From Candidatus Martarchaeota archaeon (GTDB lineage: Archaea > Micrarchaeota > Micrarchaeia > Micrarchaeales > Micrarchaeaceae): a stretch of DNA of 16,509 nucleotides. The stretch is from positions 1 to 16,509 of the forward strand of contig JAMCYJ010000017.1 of NCBI GenBank assembly GCA_023474155.1, in the 5' to 3' direction. The position numbers and the translations under genes were made by a program. Below, in pieces: positions 5,981 through 13,364 of the stretch. The notes beneath the pieces are model-generated. The model was not told where the DNA came from and did not search any database. It saw only the letters and a program-made list of their open reading frames with translations. Position 1 is the first letter of the stretch, and the number at the start of each line of letters is the position of its first letter.

Positions 5981-7993
5981 CTATTCTACTGAAACTGTGC
6001 CCTGTGCGTAATTCAAGACATAAACATGCTTCCCGTTAGGGCTCACCGATATCCCATTAAGATTTCCTTGTATACGCGACGTCATTTTTAATTTATTAGT
6101 AGACGCATTTATTATCGAGACTGTATTGTTTCCTGAATTTGCAGTAAATATATACGCCCCATTGGAAGTTGCAGCAATGCTGCCTGGATCAGCTCCCACA
6201 TTTATGGTCATGGCAACCTCATTGTTGTCTGTGTTGATGACAGAAACAGTTCCTGATCCCGAGTTCACGACATATACATAATTTGAATTATGGACCGCAA
6301 TGATCTGCGTCGGGACGGCTCCGACATATATCGCCCTGGCAATCTGATGCGTATTAAGGTCAATAACAGAGACGCTGCCTGAAATTTCATTTGTAATATA
6401 AGCATATCTGTTGTCAGGCGCGATTGCGATCGCATGCAGCTGGCTCTGGATAGATAAATTAAAGCTGTAGCCGTTTGATGCATTGACGATTGAGAGCAGG
6501 TCCGGATTCGAATCAATGATAAAGGCATAGCTTCCATTCTGGCCGACAGAAAATGTTGGCGAATAATGCGCTCCTGAAACCTTTTCCTCTACCTGATTGT
6601 TTAAGGTATTTATTATTAATATGGTCGGGGTTTTGTTTATATAATTGTAATCATAAAGAGATGCGTATTTTCCATCCGGCGTGATGAATACAGGCCCGGG
6701 CTTCAGCCCAGTTACTATTGTCTCTGAAACTTTATTTATTGTTGCATTGATAAGAGAGATCGTGCTATAATTATAATTTGGTACGTAAATATATTTTCCG
6801 TTGGGCGTGATTGAAATCGGTCCTGGATCAGCCCCTACATTAATTGTTTTTATCACTGAATTGCTTGAAACATTAATTACGGAAACAGTTCCTGACCCTG
6901 AGTTCACGACATATGCGGACTCGCCATCAGGCGAGAATACAATGCTTGTCGGGTTTTTGCCTACCTTGATGGTTGTTAAATTCGATATGTTCTTGCTTGC
7001 AGGTTTTTGTATGTGAGCGGGTGATGTCTGATTGCCAACTGGCGGTACGCCTGTAAACTGCAGTTTTGTCGCAAATATAAATACGCCTCCCAAAACAATA
7101 CTTATAATAATTAAGCTCAGTACAATCCATTTCAGTTCAAATTTGTGCGTTGATTCGTCGCTGAATTTTTGGCCTTCGCCATCGCGTTGGTTTTTGGTCG
7201 ACATATATTCAGGGTTATCCAATGCTCTTTTTCCCTCCTCTAAATAAGCATTTTCATTATTATCCTGGCTTGCCTCCTCCCCGCTGTTTTCATCAGCAGC
7301 ATTATCAGTGCTATCCCCGCTGTTTTCGCCTATATCCTCAGCGGTTTCTCTGTCGCTGTCTTCTCCAATGCCCTCATCTCCGTTGTTCCCGTAAGGTATA
7401 TTTTCATCTTGTAATAGGCCTGTGTTTTTTCCTGCGTTTTCATTGCCTGCCCCGCCCATTTCTTTTGGCGCAATATTAATCATGCTGGTGCCAGATTCCG
7501 CAGATTGCCCTGTTTCATTTGCATTTTCATTTTCATTCGATGCTAAATTATTATCAGCCCATTTTTCTTTGTTTTCTCCGCGCGCGTTGTTGTTTTTATC
7601 ACTGCCAGCCTCGGCATGTTCTGCGTTTAAATTATTTCCCTGTATTTCATCCCTGCCATTTTCTTTATTTCCCTCTCCTATTTCTTCTTCTCTTTCATCA
7701 CTGCCTTGTAAAGTTTTTATTTCTTCTTTTTCATCCCCGCTGTTTTTATTTTCATTTCCAGCATTATCCCCTTCTCCTTCGGCATCCGCATCATAGTTCA
7801 TAGCATTATTCATTATTCCAGTAGTGCCTATCACAGTTTCATTTTTATCCTCTTCAGCGGTTTCGCTATCCTCCCCGCCTCCGTTACCTGTTTTATTTTC
7901 TGCTCCAAGCCCTACCCTTGCATCGTTTTCGGGATTATCATCAGAAGTTCCTTTATCGGCATTTTCTTCATTTAGATTTTTTTCATCCATCAT
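5981..7993 (-). CDS. Membrane-anchored YVTN beta-propeller surface protein
   Basis: Three parts are clear in the 670 residues. Residues 1-285 are an acidic, Asn/Glu/Gly-rich, probably disordered cytoplasmic region. Residues about 289-309 (IVLSLIIISIVLGGVFIF) are one membrane helix. Residues about 335-670 are a beta-propeller of the YVTN/surface-layer type, with seven full repeats of the pattern SPDGxxAYVVNSGSGTVSVIN and an eighth lacking its last strand. That strand is probably supplied by NLTTIKVGKN at the propeller's N-terminus, closing an eight-bladed ring. Such domains bind proteins or glycans outside the cell. The frame reaches upstream to TTG 8035, but ATG 7993 (or 7990) is preferred because AAAGG precedes it and the TATA box at 8048-8061 puts transcription start near 8030; ATG 8011 is the alternative. 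It is followed by a similarly built surface protein. Confidence 0.9.
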   Translation of the reverse strand: MMDEKNLNEENADKGTSDDNPENDARVGLGAENKTGNGGGEDSETAEEDKNETVIGTTGIMNNAMNYDADAEGEGDNAGNENKNSGDEKEEIKTLQGSDEREEEIGEGNKENGRDEIQGNNLNAEHAEAGSDKNNNARGENKEKWADNNLASNENENANETGQSAESGTSMINIAPKEMGGAGNENAGKNTGLLQDENIPYGNNGDEGIGEDSDRETAEDIGENSGDSTDNAADENSGEEASQDNNENAYLEEGKRALDNPEYMSTKNQRDGEGQKFSDESTHKFELKWIVLSLIIISIVLGGVFIFATKLQFTGVPPVGNQTSPAHIQKPASKNISNLTTIKVGKNPTSIVFSPDGESAYVVNSGSGTVSVINVSSNSVIKTINVGADPGPISITPNGKYIYVPNYNYSTISLINATINKVSETIVTGLKPGPVFITPDGKYASLYDYNYINKTPTILIINTLNNQVEEKVSGAHYSPTFSVGQNGSYAFIIDSNPDLLSIVNASNGYSFNLSIQSQLHAIAIAPDNRYAYITNEISGSVSVIDLNTHQIARAIYVGAVPTQIIAVHNSNYVYVVNSGSGTVSVINTDNNEVAMTINVGADPGSIAATSNGAYIFTANSGNNTVSIINASTNKLKMTSRIQGNLNGISVSPNGKHVYVLNYAQGTVSVE

Positions 7994-8047
7994 ATTGCCT
8001 TTTTTGGTCATATCGCAAGAGCAAAACAAAAACAAGACAAAATAACA

Positions 8048-8061
8048 CTTAAATATATAAA
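8048..8061 (-). promoter_or_regulatory. TATA box of the propeller gene
   Basis: Read on the minus strand, TTTATATATTTAAG is an archaeal box A. Transcription would start near 8030, about 37 nt before ATG 7993, which argues against the upstream TTG at 8035 as start. Confidence 0.6.
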
Positions 8062-8150
8062 TTTATATTTGTTAAATAATTAATTGTTTTTTGCATTGTA
8101 TTCAAATAGACTTATTTTGCAAATGCAATTCTTATAACAGATTTTGGAAA

Positions 8151-8158
8151 CTTTAAAC
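8151..8158 (+). promoter_or_regulatory. Possible TATA box for eL41
   Basis: CTTTAAAC would place transcription start near 8181, about 36 nt before ATG 8217. A second TATA-like CTTATAAC lies at 8131-8138. Both are in a 180-bp A/T-rich gap with no other gene. Confidence 0.35.
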
Positions 8159-8216
8159 TTTAGTATTGAGTGATTTATTGGGAAGCATACCTAGAAAATG
8201 GAAGAAAAAAGGAAGA

Positions 8217-8291
8217 ATGCGCTGGAAATGGCTTAAAAAAAGGAGAAAGAAACTGAAAAGAGCTCAAAAGAGGAGAGTAGGAAAGCTCTGA
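8217..8291 (+). CDS. rpl41e: Ribosomal protein eL41 (24 aa)
   Basis: A 24-codon gene starting MRWKWLKKRRKKLKR and ending in TGA. eL41 is the smallest ribosomal protein, a single very basic helix of about 25 residues rich in Arg, Lys and Trp that sits at the subunit interface. Length, the RWKW start and the KKRRKK core fit it well. AAGGA lies 4 nt before the ATG. The frame stays open and strongly basic upstream (PRKWKKKGR before the Met). A longer form starting at TTG 8178, which would be nearly leaderless given the predicted start near 8181, is therefore possible. It is convergent with map, 88 bp apart, and a small stem (CGGCA/TGCCG) lies between them. Confidence 0.72.
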   Translation: MRWKWLKKRRKKLKRAQKRRVGKL

Positions 8292-8379
8292 TTGATTTTT
8301 GCTTAGTCATCTGGTTATGCGGCAGTTTTGCCGTGTAATCCAGTATGCCTTAATTCCTGCAGTCTGTTGTTTCTTGCCT

Positions 8380-9285
8380 TTATTTGGTGAGTATGCTGCA
8401 GCTGTCTTTTTCTACGATTAGCTCGATTTCGCTTTGGGACACTATCCCGTTTCCTATCTCTACAAGCGCGGGTATCGGCGCGATAGCATCGGCCCTTATT
8501 AGTTCGTTGATTGCGCTGTAGAGCGAGAATTTTACAGATATAATATCAGATAGCCATCTAATTGCAAATGCTTTATGAGGAAACCTGATTTCAATTGCAT
8601 CAAGCAGTTTTCTGGCGTTTAATGATCTCACGTTTACATGGCCGTTAAAACTGCATATTTCAAGAATATCTGAATCAGTGACAGCGCCCTTTCCGTTTGT
8701 GGCAAATGGCTCAAGCGCGATGACCATGCCTTCTTCAAGCGCCGTATCGTCTCCGTTATCATAATTCGGTATGAAGGGTTCTCCATGCAGATTGTTTGTT
8801 GAAATTCCGTGCCCGCCCAAATTTCTAATCGGTTTTAGTCCTTTAGATTCGATTGTCTTTGCGATTTCCGCGCCTATTTCATTGACTTTTACACCCTGCT
8901 TTATAATGCTCAATGCATTTTCAACTGCTTCATTGGTCGCGTCTACGAATTCAGGCCTGTTGTTTGACAAGTCTATAGATATTGCGCAGTCACCGAAAAA
9001 TCCATTTCTTTCGGCCCCAAAATCTAGCTTTACGAGATCATTTTCATTAAATGCAGTTTCCTCTTCAAGCCTTGGACTGTAATGCGCAGCATAATTATTT
9101 ATTGAAATATTCAATGGAAATGCAGATTCAAATCCATTTTCTTTCAAGTAGCCTTCAGCAAGTTCTGCGATTTCTATGAGCTTCGCGCCGGGTTTTACAC
9201 TTTTCCCAGCGTGCTTTAATGCGCTATATGTAATTGCGCCCACCTCCTGCATTGTTTTCAAATTTATATTTTCTTTGTTTGCCAT
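8380..9285 (-). CDS. map: Methionine aminopeptidase, type II
   Basis: A 301-residue pita-bread metalloprotease that removes the initiator Met from new proteins. The five metal ligands of the archaeal type II enzyme are present: Asp88 (KLDFG), Asp99 (FGDCA), His159 (GGHGIS), Glu192 (ALEPFAT) and Glu286 (SQSE). The substrate-side His68 (AAHYSP) and His167 (NNLHGE) are also kept. The helical insert that marks type II enzymes lies between about 215 and 275 (FPHKAFAIRWL). The ending VEKDS is typical. The start ATG 9285 has AAGGGATAG 5 nt upstream. Length is normal. It is convergent with eL41, and the nearest upstream gene on its strand is tRNA-Ser. Confidence 0.97.
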   Translation of the reverse strand: MANKENINLKTMQEVGAITYSALKHAGKSVKPGAKLIEIAELAEGYLKENGFESAFPLNISINNYAAHYSPRLEEETAFNENDLVKLDFGAERNGFFGDCAISIDLSNNRPEFVDATNEAVENALSIIKQGVKVNEIGAEIAKTIESKGLKPIRNLGGHGISTNNLHGEPFIPNYDNGDDTALEEGMVIALEPFATNGKGAVTDSDILEICSFNGHVNVRSLNARKLLDAIEIRFPHKAFAIRWLSDIISVKFSLYSAINELIRADAIAPIPALVEIGNGIVSQSEIELIVEKDSCSILTK

Positions 9286-9290
9286 AATAA

Positions 9291-9425
9291 CTATCCCTTA
9301 TCAATTGTATAATTTATAATTTTATTCGATTGCGCAGTACTGCTGCTCCTCCGCTTGTTTTTGTAATTAGATTTTCTATGTAATATAAGTATAAAAAACA
9401 GGAGTATAAAAAAATAAAAATGCAA
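9291..9425 (-). CDS. Possible 44-aa membrane peptide upstream of map
   Basis: An open frame starts at TTG 9425 and stops 5 bp before the map ATG. A perfect AAGGAGGT (complement of 9437-9444) lies 11 nt before the TTG. The product would be a hydrophobic helix (HFYFFILLFFILIL) followed by a basic, polar tail. The strong ribosome site and the tight spacing to map are the only arguments for it. The A/T-rich composition makes Phe/Ile/Leu runs likely by chance, and the start codon is weak. Confidence 0.25.
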   Translation of the reverse strand: MHFYFFILLFFILILHRKSNYKNKRRSSSTAQSNKIINYTIDKG

Positions 9426-9538
9426 CGGATATCCCTACCTCCTTCAGATTTATACAATAGCAATAACGTCCCTGCGGTCCATTAATTTTTAGGAGGAGGT
9501 AACAAAAAAGTCTAAGCTTTCTATCAAGCAAATGCGAA

Positions 9539-9652
9539 CGCCAGGAGTGGGAATCGAACCCACGAAGGCTTAAAGCCAAACAGCTTAGCAGGCTGCCGCC
9601 CTTTAGTGCTTAATTGCATTGCGCAATTTAGGAACCACTAGGCGATCCCGGC
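9539..9652 (-). tRNA. tRNA-Ser (anticodon GCU) with D-loop insertion
   Basis: On the minus strand, acceptor GCCGGGA (9652-9646) pairs with TCCTGGC (one G-U pair). The anticodon stem GCAGC/GCTGT encloses CTGCTAA, giving anticodon GCT (9589-9587). A long variable arm (GGC-TTTAA-GCC) marks type II tRNA. The T-arm is GTGGG-TTCGATT-CCCAC, the discriminator is G9539, and CCA is not encoded. The D-stem GCCT/GGGC is intact but its loop is 38 nt (9639-9602) instead of about 10. Inside lies a 6-bp hairpin, AATTGC/GCAATT, and TAGTG can pair with CACTA around it. The extra 28 nt or so are probably a non-canonical intron; exact splice sites are not resolved. Confidence 0.93.
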
Positions 9653-9674
9653 ATAAAATAATTTTTTGCTTAAA

Positions 9675-9682
9675 ATATTAAA
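9675..9682 (-). promoter_or_regulatory. TATA box of tRNA-Ser
   Basis: TTTAATAT on the minus strand, centred about 26 bp before the tRNA 5' end, within CTTTTTAATATTTTAAG. This is the expected archaeal box A spacing and implies little or no 5' leader. Confidence 0.55.
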
Positions 9683-9719
9683 AAGCTATCCTATTAATAT
9701 TTACATTACCGCAAGCAGA

Positions 9720-10015
9720 ACGGCAGAAGCTGATCTTGCACCATGAATGCATGGCAGGATTTCGCATTTCCATTCAATTCTGTATCATAAGATCATAGCC
9801 TGTCTGCACGTTAGAAACCAGATGGTTAAAAACTATATGCTTAAGGTTGCTCCTTCCGGTCTGGCCTGGTTTACACACCAGACTATAGCTTATGGCAAAA
9901 TATCATTACTTCCATGCGGCTCTGGGCATATACTCATAGCACGCAATCAGCATATAAGCCCGCCTTAAAGGGATTTGCGGATGGAAAACCCTTAGCTTCC
10001 CAGCCTATCTGCCAA
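9720..10015 (-). ncRNA. 7S signal recognition particle RNA
   Basis: On the minus strand the hallmark helix 8 of SRP RNA reads CCAGACCGGAAGGAGCAACC, with its GGAA tetraloop at about 9857-9854 and the conserved AGCAACC on the 3' side. Just 5' of it CTGGT-GTGTAA-ACCAG can form helix 6, the SRP19 site. The ends pair as the closing helix: GGCAGA (10013-10008) with TCTGCC (9727-9722), then GCTG (10004-10001) with CAGC (9732-9729). The 5' part, with GGGTTTTCC and CCGCAAATCCC, would be the Alu domain. Length is about 295 nt, normal for archaea. The RNA scaffolds SRP54/SRP19 for co-translational membrane targeting. Exact ends are uncertain by a few bases. An open frame on the plus strand here is spurious. 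Confidence 0.9.
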
Positions 10016-10022
10016 TACGATT

Positions 10023-10040
10023 GTTTTTTATAAATTTAAA
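10023..10040 (-). promoter_or_regulatory. TATA box of the 7S RNA
   Basis: On the minus strand TTTAAATTTATAAAAAAC overlaps two TATA-like cores, whose spacing predicts transcription start between about 10004 and 10012, close to the 5' end inferred from the closing helix. Confidence 0.55.
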
Positions 10041-10137
10041 TAAGTATTTGTAAAATAAGGTATCCAGATTTTTTGGCAGGCAAAATCTTTATTTTTTATT
10101 TGCTGCATTGCGGCAATGTTTTGCCCGGCGCCGGCAG

Positions 10138-10500
10138 TCATAAAATCATCGTGTATCTTGTTATAATGCAGTATTCTGTCTCAAGCTCAGCATACCAGCT
10201 GCTATTTCCTATATGCAGGCTTATTTTCTTGAATCCATGTATGCCGTAGAATCCCATGTGTACCTCGCAGCTTCCCATGTTTATGCCGTCAGGAAATTCT
10301 GATTTTTTGAATTTTTGCAGTTCCTTCATAATGAGCCCTTCTGCCTTGCCAGAGTCGTCTCCTCTGTTTTCTGCTATGCTGATAAGTTTTTCCCTGCATG
10401 TTTTGTAGGGATATCCGCAGTCTTCTTCTGTCCGTAGCATCCTTTTTTCATGACCGGCAGCGGATTGTATTTCAGTTTCCTTTGTCTTTTTGGCAGTCAT
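10138..10500 (-). CDS. Unrecognised small protein, 120 aa
   Basis: I do not recognise this protein. From ATG 10500 (MTAKKTKETE) it has a polar, charged N-terminal third, then CGYPYKTC (two Cys, six apart), a helical middle and a strand-rich C-terminus (CEVHMGFYGIHGFKKISLHIG, then YAELETEYCII). The same frame is open up to a GTG at 10605 that overlaps the TAG stop of the AAA gene (TAGTG), so a 155-aa form made by coupled translation is possible. The extra 35 residues would be encoded across a perfect palindrome (10522-10541), which makes the shorter form more likely. It lies directly downstream of the membrane AAA ATPase on the same strand and could be co-transcribed. No membrane segment or signal peptide. 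Confidence 0.5.
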   Translation of the reverse strand: MTAKKTKETEIQSAAGHEKRMLRTEEDCGYPYKTCREKLISIAENRGDDSGKAEGLIMKELQKFKKSEFPDGINMGSCEVHMGFYGIHGFKKISLHIGNSSWYAELETEYCIITRYTMIL

Positions 10501-10521
10501 TTTACCATTATTTTTGATGTC

Positions 10522-10541
10522 AGGCAATAAAATTATTGCCT
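10522..10541. repeat. Perfect palindrome between AAA gene and small gene
   Basis: AGGCAATAA (10522-10530) and TTATTGCCT (10533-10541) form a 9-bp inverted repeat separated by two bases. It lies 22 bp before ATG 10500 and 64 bp after the AAA stop. A protein-binding operator or a terminator/attenuator hairpin are both possible. Confidence 0.5.
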
Positions 10542-10604
10542 CCCTGATATTTGATATTATTTGCATGCGGCGCGCATTCGCCTTCGCGCACTTGGCTGGC
10601 AACA

Positions 10605-13364
10605 CTATCTCTCTCCATATTTGGACAGGAACGAAAGAAACTGGCTGACAACGATTTCAGACGCAGACGGCCGCGTTTTCTTGACAATCGTTTCAATATC
10701 CTGCATTGAAATGCTGATTTCCTTGTTTTCATTGATGTTTTTCTTCAGCGCATTGATTTTTATCTGCCTGCACACGTTCGCTATGTCTGCTCCTGTGAAT
10801 CCATTTGTGTCTCTGCCTATTTTATCAAAGTTGACGTCGTCGGCAAGGCCTATGTTCGCAAGGTTCTGCTTGAAGAGCGCTATCCTGTCATTTGCTTCAG
10901 GCGGTTTTACGAATATCAGCTTGTCGAACCTTCCCGGCCTCAGCAGCGCAGGATCGAGCGAATCAGGCCTGTTTGTCGCCGCGATTATTACTATGTCTGA
11001 AAAAGACTTGATTCCGTCTATCTGCTTCAGAAGCTCGCTTGTCATTTGCACAAACTCCTGCGATGAGGATATATCCCTTTTCGGGAACACCCCGTCTATT
11101 TCATCCATGAATATTATGGATGGCGCGTTCTCCCTTGCGAGGTTGAACTCCTCTTTTATCTTTTCAAGTGCCTCCTGGCTTCCCATTTTCAGTATGCTCG
11201 CAGTGTCAAGCTCGATCATTGTCACGCCTTTTATGCCTTTGCTGATCTGCCTCATCATCATAGTTTTTCCATTTCCCGGCGGGCCAAACAAGAGGATTCC
11301 GTTAACAGGCTTTATCCCGTATTTCTTTACCATCTCAGGGTACTTCATCGGAATCTCCACGGACTCGTTCACTGCTTTTTTGACATCGTCTAGCCCTATC
11401 ACGGGGATTTCCACATTTTCCTCTTCCTTGGCAATGCCGTATATAGTTCTTTCAAACATGAGCTTGAACTTATTATATTTCTCTATATCCGCCAGCGATG
11501 TAGACGCCCTTATCGCAGCCAGCACGTCAAGAATGTCTTTCTGGGTTATTTGGAGTATTGCATGGCTTTTGCTAGCCTTCTGCGCGACCATCTGCGCCAC
11601 TGATTCGCACACGTTCTTTATGTCCGCTCCTGAAAACCTCTCTGTCTTGCGCGCGAGCTCGTTGATGTCGACATTGCCGCTTATCGGCAGCTTGCCGAGG
11701 TACATCTTGAATATGAGCCTCCTCCCGGAAATCTCCGGAAGGGGCATATATATAAGCTTGTCGAACCTTCCCGGCCTCAGCAGCGCCGGGTCGAGGCTTT
11801 CAGGGATGTTCGTCGCGCCCACGACCACGATGTTCGTTATTTTCTGGAATCCGTCAAGCTCTATAAGCAGCTGCGTCAGAGCCTGCCTGTGTATGTCGTC
11901 GATTACGTTTTCCCTGGACATGCCTATGCTGTCAATTTCGTCAAAGAACAGGATGCACGGCGCATGCTTGCGCGCGATGGAAAATATTTGGGCTATTTTT
12001 TTTTCTGTCTCCCCAGGATACGATGAAATCAGGTTGCTCGCCTTGACGTAGTAGAATCCCGCGTGGATCTCGTTCGCAAGCGCGCGCATCATCATCGTCT
12101 TTCCAGTTCCAGGAGGCCCGAAAAACACAATGCCCTTGCTCGGTTCGACATTGTACGCCCTTGATATCCCTCGTTCCTCTATAGGTCCGACTATCGCGTC
12201 CTTAAGCTCAGCCTTCACTGTATCATAGTTCGCGACGTCCTCAAGCCTTTCGTTCGTCTTGCCCACTTCAAGCTCCTCAAATGCCTCTCCGAATTTCATC
12301 CTTAGATCCTGCTTTCTTACCTCAAGGACCTTTACAATATCTATGTTGTAGACAGCGAATACGTAAAGAACAAGCGGCGCTATGAAAAAGCTGACAAGCG
12401 AAAGCATGCTGCCCGAACTCAACGAGCCGTTCATCGCGGAAACCAGCAGGAATGAAAGGGGGTAGCCTATTCCTATGAAGCTGGCTTCCATGCCGTTAAG
12501 CTTTGATCTGTTGCCGTATGCAAATGCATCGATACCGAACGCCACGGCGAGGAGTACCCCAAGTTGTACAAGGTAGTATGCGCTTTGCGCAAGAGACTTG
12601 AAAAATAAGTTTATAACACCTGTTATCTCGAACGCGACATTAGGACTTGCAAATCTCTTTATTGCGGCGGGTATCGCGGATCCGAAACTGAATATTGTCG
12701 GGCTCGGCTGATTCGGCACGGTCATGTTTGAAACAGAAGACGACGGCAGGCCTTCTGCGCCGCCTGTAATAATATATCCTGTGTTGTGCATTCCCATTGC
12801 CCCGCCGAGCGCTACGATAAGGAGCACTGCGCCTACGGTCATGAGCATGCCTCTTTTATATCCGAGCATAAGTATCGCGATTATGTAAACAGGAATCTCG
12901 AGCATGAATCCCAATGGCGAAAGCGCCAGCATTGCCAGCAGGAATATGAATGTTATGGTCCTGTAATGCTGGTATCCTGTGAAGAACACTATGCTTATCG
13001 CGAACAGCATGACCCACGCAATTCCTGGCGACTGGTACATCATTGTAGGGAATATAAGCACCACAAGCGCGATAAGCCCAAGAAATGCGTTTTTCAGGGT
13101 GAGCACTCCGATTGCGAGGATAAGCGCAATAATGGCTGCGACAGGATAAAACTTGAATACGATCGCGTCTATAAGGAATGCAAAGCAGAGCAGAACCGCG
13201 TCGAAGAAATTCTGGTTTGAGGTTATTGCTATTGCCTTGTCCTTCACCATATAAAAGAATAGAGGCAGCTTAAATACTCCTTTTATCGCTTCCTCAGAAT
13301 ACGATGCCTGATTTTCATTCGCCATTATTCCACACGCCTTATTGCCTGCCCCTTTCGCGGCCAT
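10605..13364 (-). CDS. Polytopic membrane protein fused to two Cdc48-like AAA modules
   Basis: A 919-residue protein. After a short polar start, residues about 53-340 hold some ten membrane helices, with one longer loop (about 192-260). Residues about 370-620 form AAA module D1: Walker A GPPGTGKT (416-423), Walker B ILFFDEID (471-478), sensor GATN (516-519) and LLRPGRFD with arginine fingers. Residues about 650-900 form D2: GPPGNGKT (694-701), IIFMDEID (750-757), AATN (795-798) and LLRPGRFD. The ATPase half resembles Cdc48/VAT, but the usual substrate-binding N-domain is replaced by a membrane domain. There is no M41 zinc protease, so it is not FtsH. D1 keeps an aromatic pore residue (Tyr449 in SSYPGE); D2 has KMGSQE instead. 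Likely role: ATP-driven extraction or remodelling of membrane proteins. The start could also be ATG 13325, since TATA-like CTATAAAAAT at 13381-13390 predicts a start near 13360. Confidence 0.93.
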   Translation of the reverse strand: MAAKGAGNKACGIMANENQASYSEEAIKGVFKLPLFFYMVKDKAIAITSNQNFFDAVLLCFAFLIDAIVFKFYPVAAIIALILAIGVLTLKNAFLGLIALVVLIFPTMMYQSPGIAWVMLFAISIVFFTGYQHYRTITFIFLLAMLALSPLGFMLEIPVYIIAILMLGYKRGMLMTVGAVLLIVALGGAMGMHNTGYIITGGAEGLPSSSVSNMTVPNQPSPTIFSFGSAIPAAIKRFASPNVAFEITGVINLFFKSLAQSAYYLVQLGVLLAVAFGIDAFAYGNRSKLNGMEASFIGIGYPLSFLLVSAMNGSLSSGSMLSLVSFFIAPLVLYVFAVYNIDIVKVLEVRKQDLRMKFGEAFEELEVGKTNERLEDVANYDTVKAELKDAIVGPIEERGISRAYNVEPSKGIVFFGPPGTGKTMMMRALANEIHAGFYYVKASNLISSYPGETEKKIAQIFSIARKHAPCILFFDEIDSIGMSRENVIDDIHRQALTQLLIELDGFQKITNIVVVGATNIPESLDPALLRPGRFDKLIYMPLPEISGRRLIFKMYLGKLPISGNVDINELARKTERFSGADIKNVCESVAQMVAQKASKSHAILQITQKDILDVLAAIRASTSLADIEKYNKFKLMFERTIYGIAKEEENVEIPVIGLDDVKKAVNESVEIPMKYPEMVKKYGIKPVNGILLFGPPGNGKTMMMRQISKGIKGVTMIELDTASILKMGSQEALEKIKEEFNLARENAPSIIFMDEIDGVFPKRDISSSQEFVQMTSELLKQIDGIKSFSDIVIIAATNRPDSLDPALLRPGRFDKLIFVKPPEANDRIALFKQNLANIGLADDVNFDKIGRDTNGFTGADIANVCRQIKINALKKNINENKEISISMQDIETIVKKTRPSASEIVVSQFLSFLSKYGER

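Noticed and set aside
7422..8045. Several open frames on the plus strand rich in Ser, Pro, Phe and His
   Set aside because: They are antisense readings of the acidic Asn/Glu-rich N-terminal part of the propeller protein.
9747..9968. 73-aa open frame on the plus strand
   Set aside because: It covers the 7S SRP RNA on the opposite strand and resembles no protein known to me.
10561..12051. 496-aa open frame on the plus strand
   Set aside because: It lies wholly opposite the AAA modules, whose motifs are unambiguous. Its product is a Ser/Ile/Phe-rich antisense translation.
10605..13364. FtsH protease
   Set aside because: There is no HEXXH zinc protease domain after the AAA modules, and there are two AAA modules rather than one.
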